Position numbers and translations under genes: made by a program. From positions 1,161,322-1,225,321 of the forward strand of contig JAAOMT010000664.1 of NCBI GenBank assembly GCA_016748015.1: a stretch of 64,000 nucleotides of DNA. The letters are read 5' to 3'. Positions 61,725 through 64,000 of this stretch are shown in pieces (the first letter of the stretch is position 1; every line of letters starts with the position of its first letter). The stretch is from Geosiphon pyriformis (lineage: Eukaryota > Glomeromycota > Glomeromycetes > Archaeosporales > Geosiphonaceae). The notes below the pieces were generated by a model. It worked only from the letters and a program-made list of their open reading frames with translations. It was not told the DNA's origin and did not search any database.

Positions 61725-62703
61725 TGTTACTGGAAGTTTTTGATCTCTTTTCTTAAATGTTGTTTATGTCTGTTTGCTGTGAATTCACGTTTTCTGGATG
61801 TGGTTGAACCTCCAGTAACTGAATTTATCTTCAAATTATCTCCTATAATTTAAATTGCTGGGCTTATAGTGGAATAGCCAATTTTGTGCCAGTTACTTGA
61901 CTGTAGTTACGTTGTAGTAAACGTCAACTCTTTCCCAGGAATTGCTTGTCTGGAAGCTCACTAAAAATGTGTAGTTACTTTGCTGTGAAAGTTAACTCTT
62001 CTACAGGAATCTTGTCTGTAGGCTACCCTAATAATTGTAATAAAAAAAAAACAGAAAAATAAAAGAAATGTAAAAGAAATAAGATTTTATCAAAAGAAAC
62101 GTTTTCTATCCAGGCCTGAAGTCACTAATAGTTTACTGAAATTGGTAGCTAATCAATTTCAAAATATTAGTTGGGTTTTGAGGATTTTTCAAGTGCAATA
62201 ATTAAAAAATTTGGTTTTTCAAATTATTTAATATTTATTTCTTTTTGTGTGTATAAGAATGGTTCTAAGTGATAAATCTAAAGTAAGATACATTTTTTCA
62301 AAGAGAGAAGCTTTTCTTTTATACAACTTGTCATAACACTATTTTATGAACTTAAACTTTGCTATTTTCTACAATTTCACTAAACTAAAGATACATTTCA
62401 GCAAACTACAAGTTATTTCTGCAAACTATTAGATATTTCAGTGAACTATCAATTATTTTGGCAAATTTCTACAAATTTCGGTGAACTTTTTGAATGTTAC
62501 ATAGTTCAGAGTATTGTATGATTGATCATCGCAATTAGGTTATATTTATGTTATGTGCAAATTAGGTTATTAATTAAATGATAATTTCAGACATTCTGCT
62601 AATGTAATAAGTGATAATTTGAACGATAATATATGCTAATTAATGATAGGAATTATAAAGATAATTTTATGCTAAATAATATTTCTAATTTCGTCTGGTA
62701 ATA
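61725..62703 (-). repeat. LTR (5' LTR on the minus strand)
   Basis: 979 bp, starting TGTTACTGGA and ending TCTGGTAATA. It differs from the other LTR by single-base transitions wherever I compared them. Confidence 0.93.
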
Positions 62704-64000
62704 ACATGTAGCCAAAACTGTGGAAGATTATAATATCTAAACATTAAAAAATCAGTTTAGAGCACTTTTATTTACCTTGTTAATAAAAACAACTGTGCAT
62801 AATTTTGGAATTTTTTTGAAAAAACTAGTGGAAAAACTTGTATCATAAATTAATTATTAGTTATTGGCAATAAGACTTGTTATATCATGAATAACTTTAA
62901 TTTTGATAAAAAATTGGAATCTGTTTTTTACACAGAGCTGATTTTTGGTGGTGTAAAGCTTTTTTAGACTAGAATAAATTTGGTTTGTTGTAAAAGATAT
63001 GAAAATTTTGGACATTTATTTTTAGAGTGTAACATTTTTAGTTTTCTCCATCTTTTTTTCTATAAAGATATTTAAGAAGTTTGTTTCAGATAAAATTTGT
63101 TTTCAGTTAGCCAAATTATTTGCCAAAAAAAACATTTCTATTTTTTGTCTTGTTATATTTGGTGGCCAGTTATAAGCTTAAGTAGTTTTGGTGGCTTCTG
63201 CTTCTGTTTTTCATAATTTGTTTACTGGTTTTGGTTCTTTTCTCTCTAATGTCTCAAATTTTGTTAGAAGATTTTTTTTTATTGTGCTTGATAATTTCTC
63301 TTTGAATGCTCATTTGGTCTTTTTGGAATACTTTTTAGAGTTTTTAACAGATTAAGTCTCTGGAATTGCACATAAAATCAGTAATATAAAATTGGTTCTG
63401 TTGGTTCTATTTTTTTCTCCTTAAGTAACAATAAATATATTAGCTTTTGATCTAGATTTAAATTTGAGCATAGTTTTAAATGATTTGCAAATCTTGTTCT
63501 TACCTTTTTTTTTGGGCATTGGTAAAGCTTAGTTTTGAATTTAAGTAGTTCTAAAATCTTAACCATTAAGATAGGCAGTTTAAAATCTATGTTGATGGCC
63601 TTTGAAGCTTTTGTTAGTTCAATTTTGGTAAAATTAGATCTTTTGTATGTTAGTTTAAGTTTTTTTGTAAATTTTTTTTTCTAATAAGTAAGTTAATTTA
63701 AAAATAGCCATATGTAATGTCAAAGAAATAAACAATATTGCAAAACAAAAGAACATTGTTTGTTGGTACAGAGATAAAAGTAATTCTATTTCTATTATTA
63801 CAGAAACAAAGCTAAGAAGCAAAGTTTGCTCTTGGTTAATAAATAAGTTTAATAAGATTAGAGTTTTTATCTTTGATGTTAACTTCAATTATTTAGGATC
63901 TGATGTTGCTGTGATAATTAACAATAATATTATGAGACATATGTACAAAATTTCAAAGGTGGCTAATTAACTTTTGTTGATATATTTGCTATTTAAAAAT

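Larger units (their letters stand above)
52816..62703 (-). mobile_element. Complete Ty3/gypsy LTR retrotransposon encoding a dUTPase
   Basis: 9,888 bp with two 979 bp LTRs that begin TGTTAC and end in CTGGTAACA/CTGGTAATA. It is flanked by the 4 bp duplication acat (52812-52815 and 62704-62707). On the minus strand the 5' LTR is followed by a PBS (TGGTGCTCTC, complement of a tRNA 3' end, 61713-61722). The 3' LTR is preceded by a purine tract (about 53799-53812). Order: gag with zinc knuckle, protease, Cys-rich segment, dUTPase, RT, RNase H, integrase. RT before integrase marks Ty3/gypsy. Stops and catalytic changes make it inactive. Confidence 0.93.
50960..64000 (+). mobile_element. LINE copy 3, interrupted by a solo LTR and a gypsy element
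   Basis: The plus-strand leader near 50985-51040 (ttgtcccaaatttccaaaa) is the reverse complement of the leaders of the minus-strand ORF1 fragment at 2275-2340. ORF1 continues after the solo LTR (about 51921-52811: LDINLSAIENKS, IINGFKGATTFSKFEKII, WSFLIGKNSVH), is cut at 52815, and resumes at 62708 as VAKTVEDYNI then NQFRALLFTL. The start of ORF2 is at about 63700-64000: IAICNVKEINN, WYRDKSNSISIITETKL, SDVAVIINNNIMRH. Many stops. It runs off the window, so the length is unknown. Confidence 0.8.

Noticed and set aside
52816-62703. Interpretation of the dUTPase element as an integrated virus
   Set aside because: No envelope-like frame is visible after the integrase, and the order gag-PR-RT-RNase H-IN with a 4 bp duplication fits a Ty3/gypsy retrotransposon.
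62701-62706. Right end of the gypsy element at 62706 (…TAATAACA)
   Set aside because: Ending at 62703 gives identical LTR lengths (979 bp), a perfect 4 bp duplication acat and restores the interrupted LINE frame. The terminal CA has become TA by one C-to-T change.
1-64000. CRISPR arrays, tRNA or rRNA genes, bacterial operons
   Set aside because: None were recognised. The window is eukaryotic, the repeats are transposon-derived, and no cloverleaf-like sequence with a TTCGA loop in context was seen by eye.

Overview
The window is eukaryotic nuclear DNA, most likely from an arbuscular mycorrhizal fungus (Glomeromycotina). Three things suggest this: short spliceosomal introns of about 40-110 nt in compact genes; a very AT-rich genome packed with decayed LINE and Ty3/gypsy elements; and LINE ORF1/ORF2 proteins that resemble the LINE family I recall as abundant in Rhizophagus and relatives. 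The last point rests on memory, not on a search. I do not assign a genus.

Layout. 1-16.6 kb is a transposon graveyard: a clipped LTR end (1-221), a LINE ORF1 fragment (1.3-2.3 kb, minus), a nearly full-length decayed LINE with poly(A) tail and candidate target-site duplication (2.74-9.66 kb, minus), and two parallel, extremely AT-mutated LINE ORF1 relics (9.9-12.1 and 12.5-15.4 kb, plus), the second split by a solo LTR. 16.96-31.54 kb is an island of three intact, intron-rich host genes. 32.4-42.0 kb is an old Ty3/gypsy element (minus) with a dUTPase remnant. 42-43.7 kb is AT-rich relic sequence. 43.7-50.4 kb is a second decayed LINE (minus). From about 50.96 kb to the window end a third LINE copy (plus) is interrupted twice, by a solo LTR (51.1-51.9 kb) and by a complete 9.9 kb Ty3/gypsy element (52.8-62.7 kb, minus). 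After that element the LINE reading frame resumes.

Host genes. (1) A 28-exon minus-strand gene (16964-26124) can be assembled with every splice phase consistent into one 2,342-residue protein. It combines PHF20-like Tudor domains, two Cys4 fingers, two ZZ fingers, an extended PHD finger and a GATA-type finger with a C-terminal bacterial-type amino-methyltransferase (FLGRGT ... HPPY), followed by a second methyltransferase-like half domain. It looks like a chromatin reader-writer and is the most exciting item here. (2) A 12-exon family X DNA polymerase (27074-29379, 493 aa) has BRCT, helix-hairpin-helix and palm domains and Pol mu/TdT-type motifs. (3) A 13-exon Pho85/CDK5-like cyclin-dependent kinase (29704-31536, 300 aa) contains a textbook U12-type AT-AC intron.

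The mobile elements are dead. Stop codons commonly fall where related LINEs have Trp, Gln or Arg. Acidic catalytic residues of the gypsy protease, reverse transcriptase and integrase have become Asn. The two LTRs of the young element differ, where I compared them, only by transitions. This points to cytosine deamination or a RIP-like process acting on repeats while the gene island is spared. Intron boundaries and protein lengths were worked out by hand from the sequence and have not been checked against transcripts.
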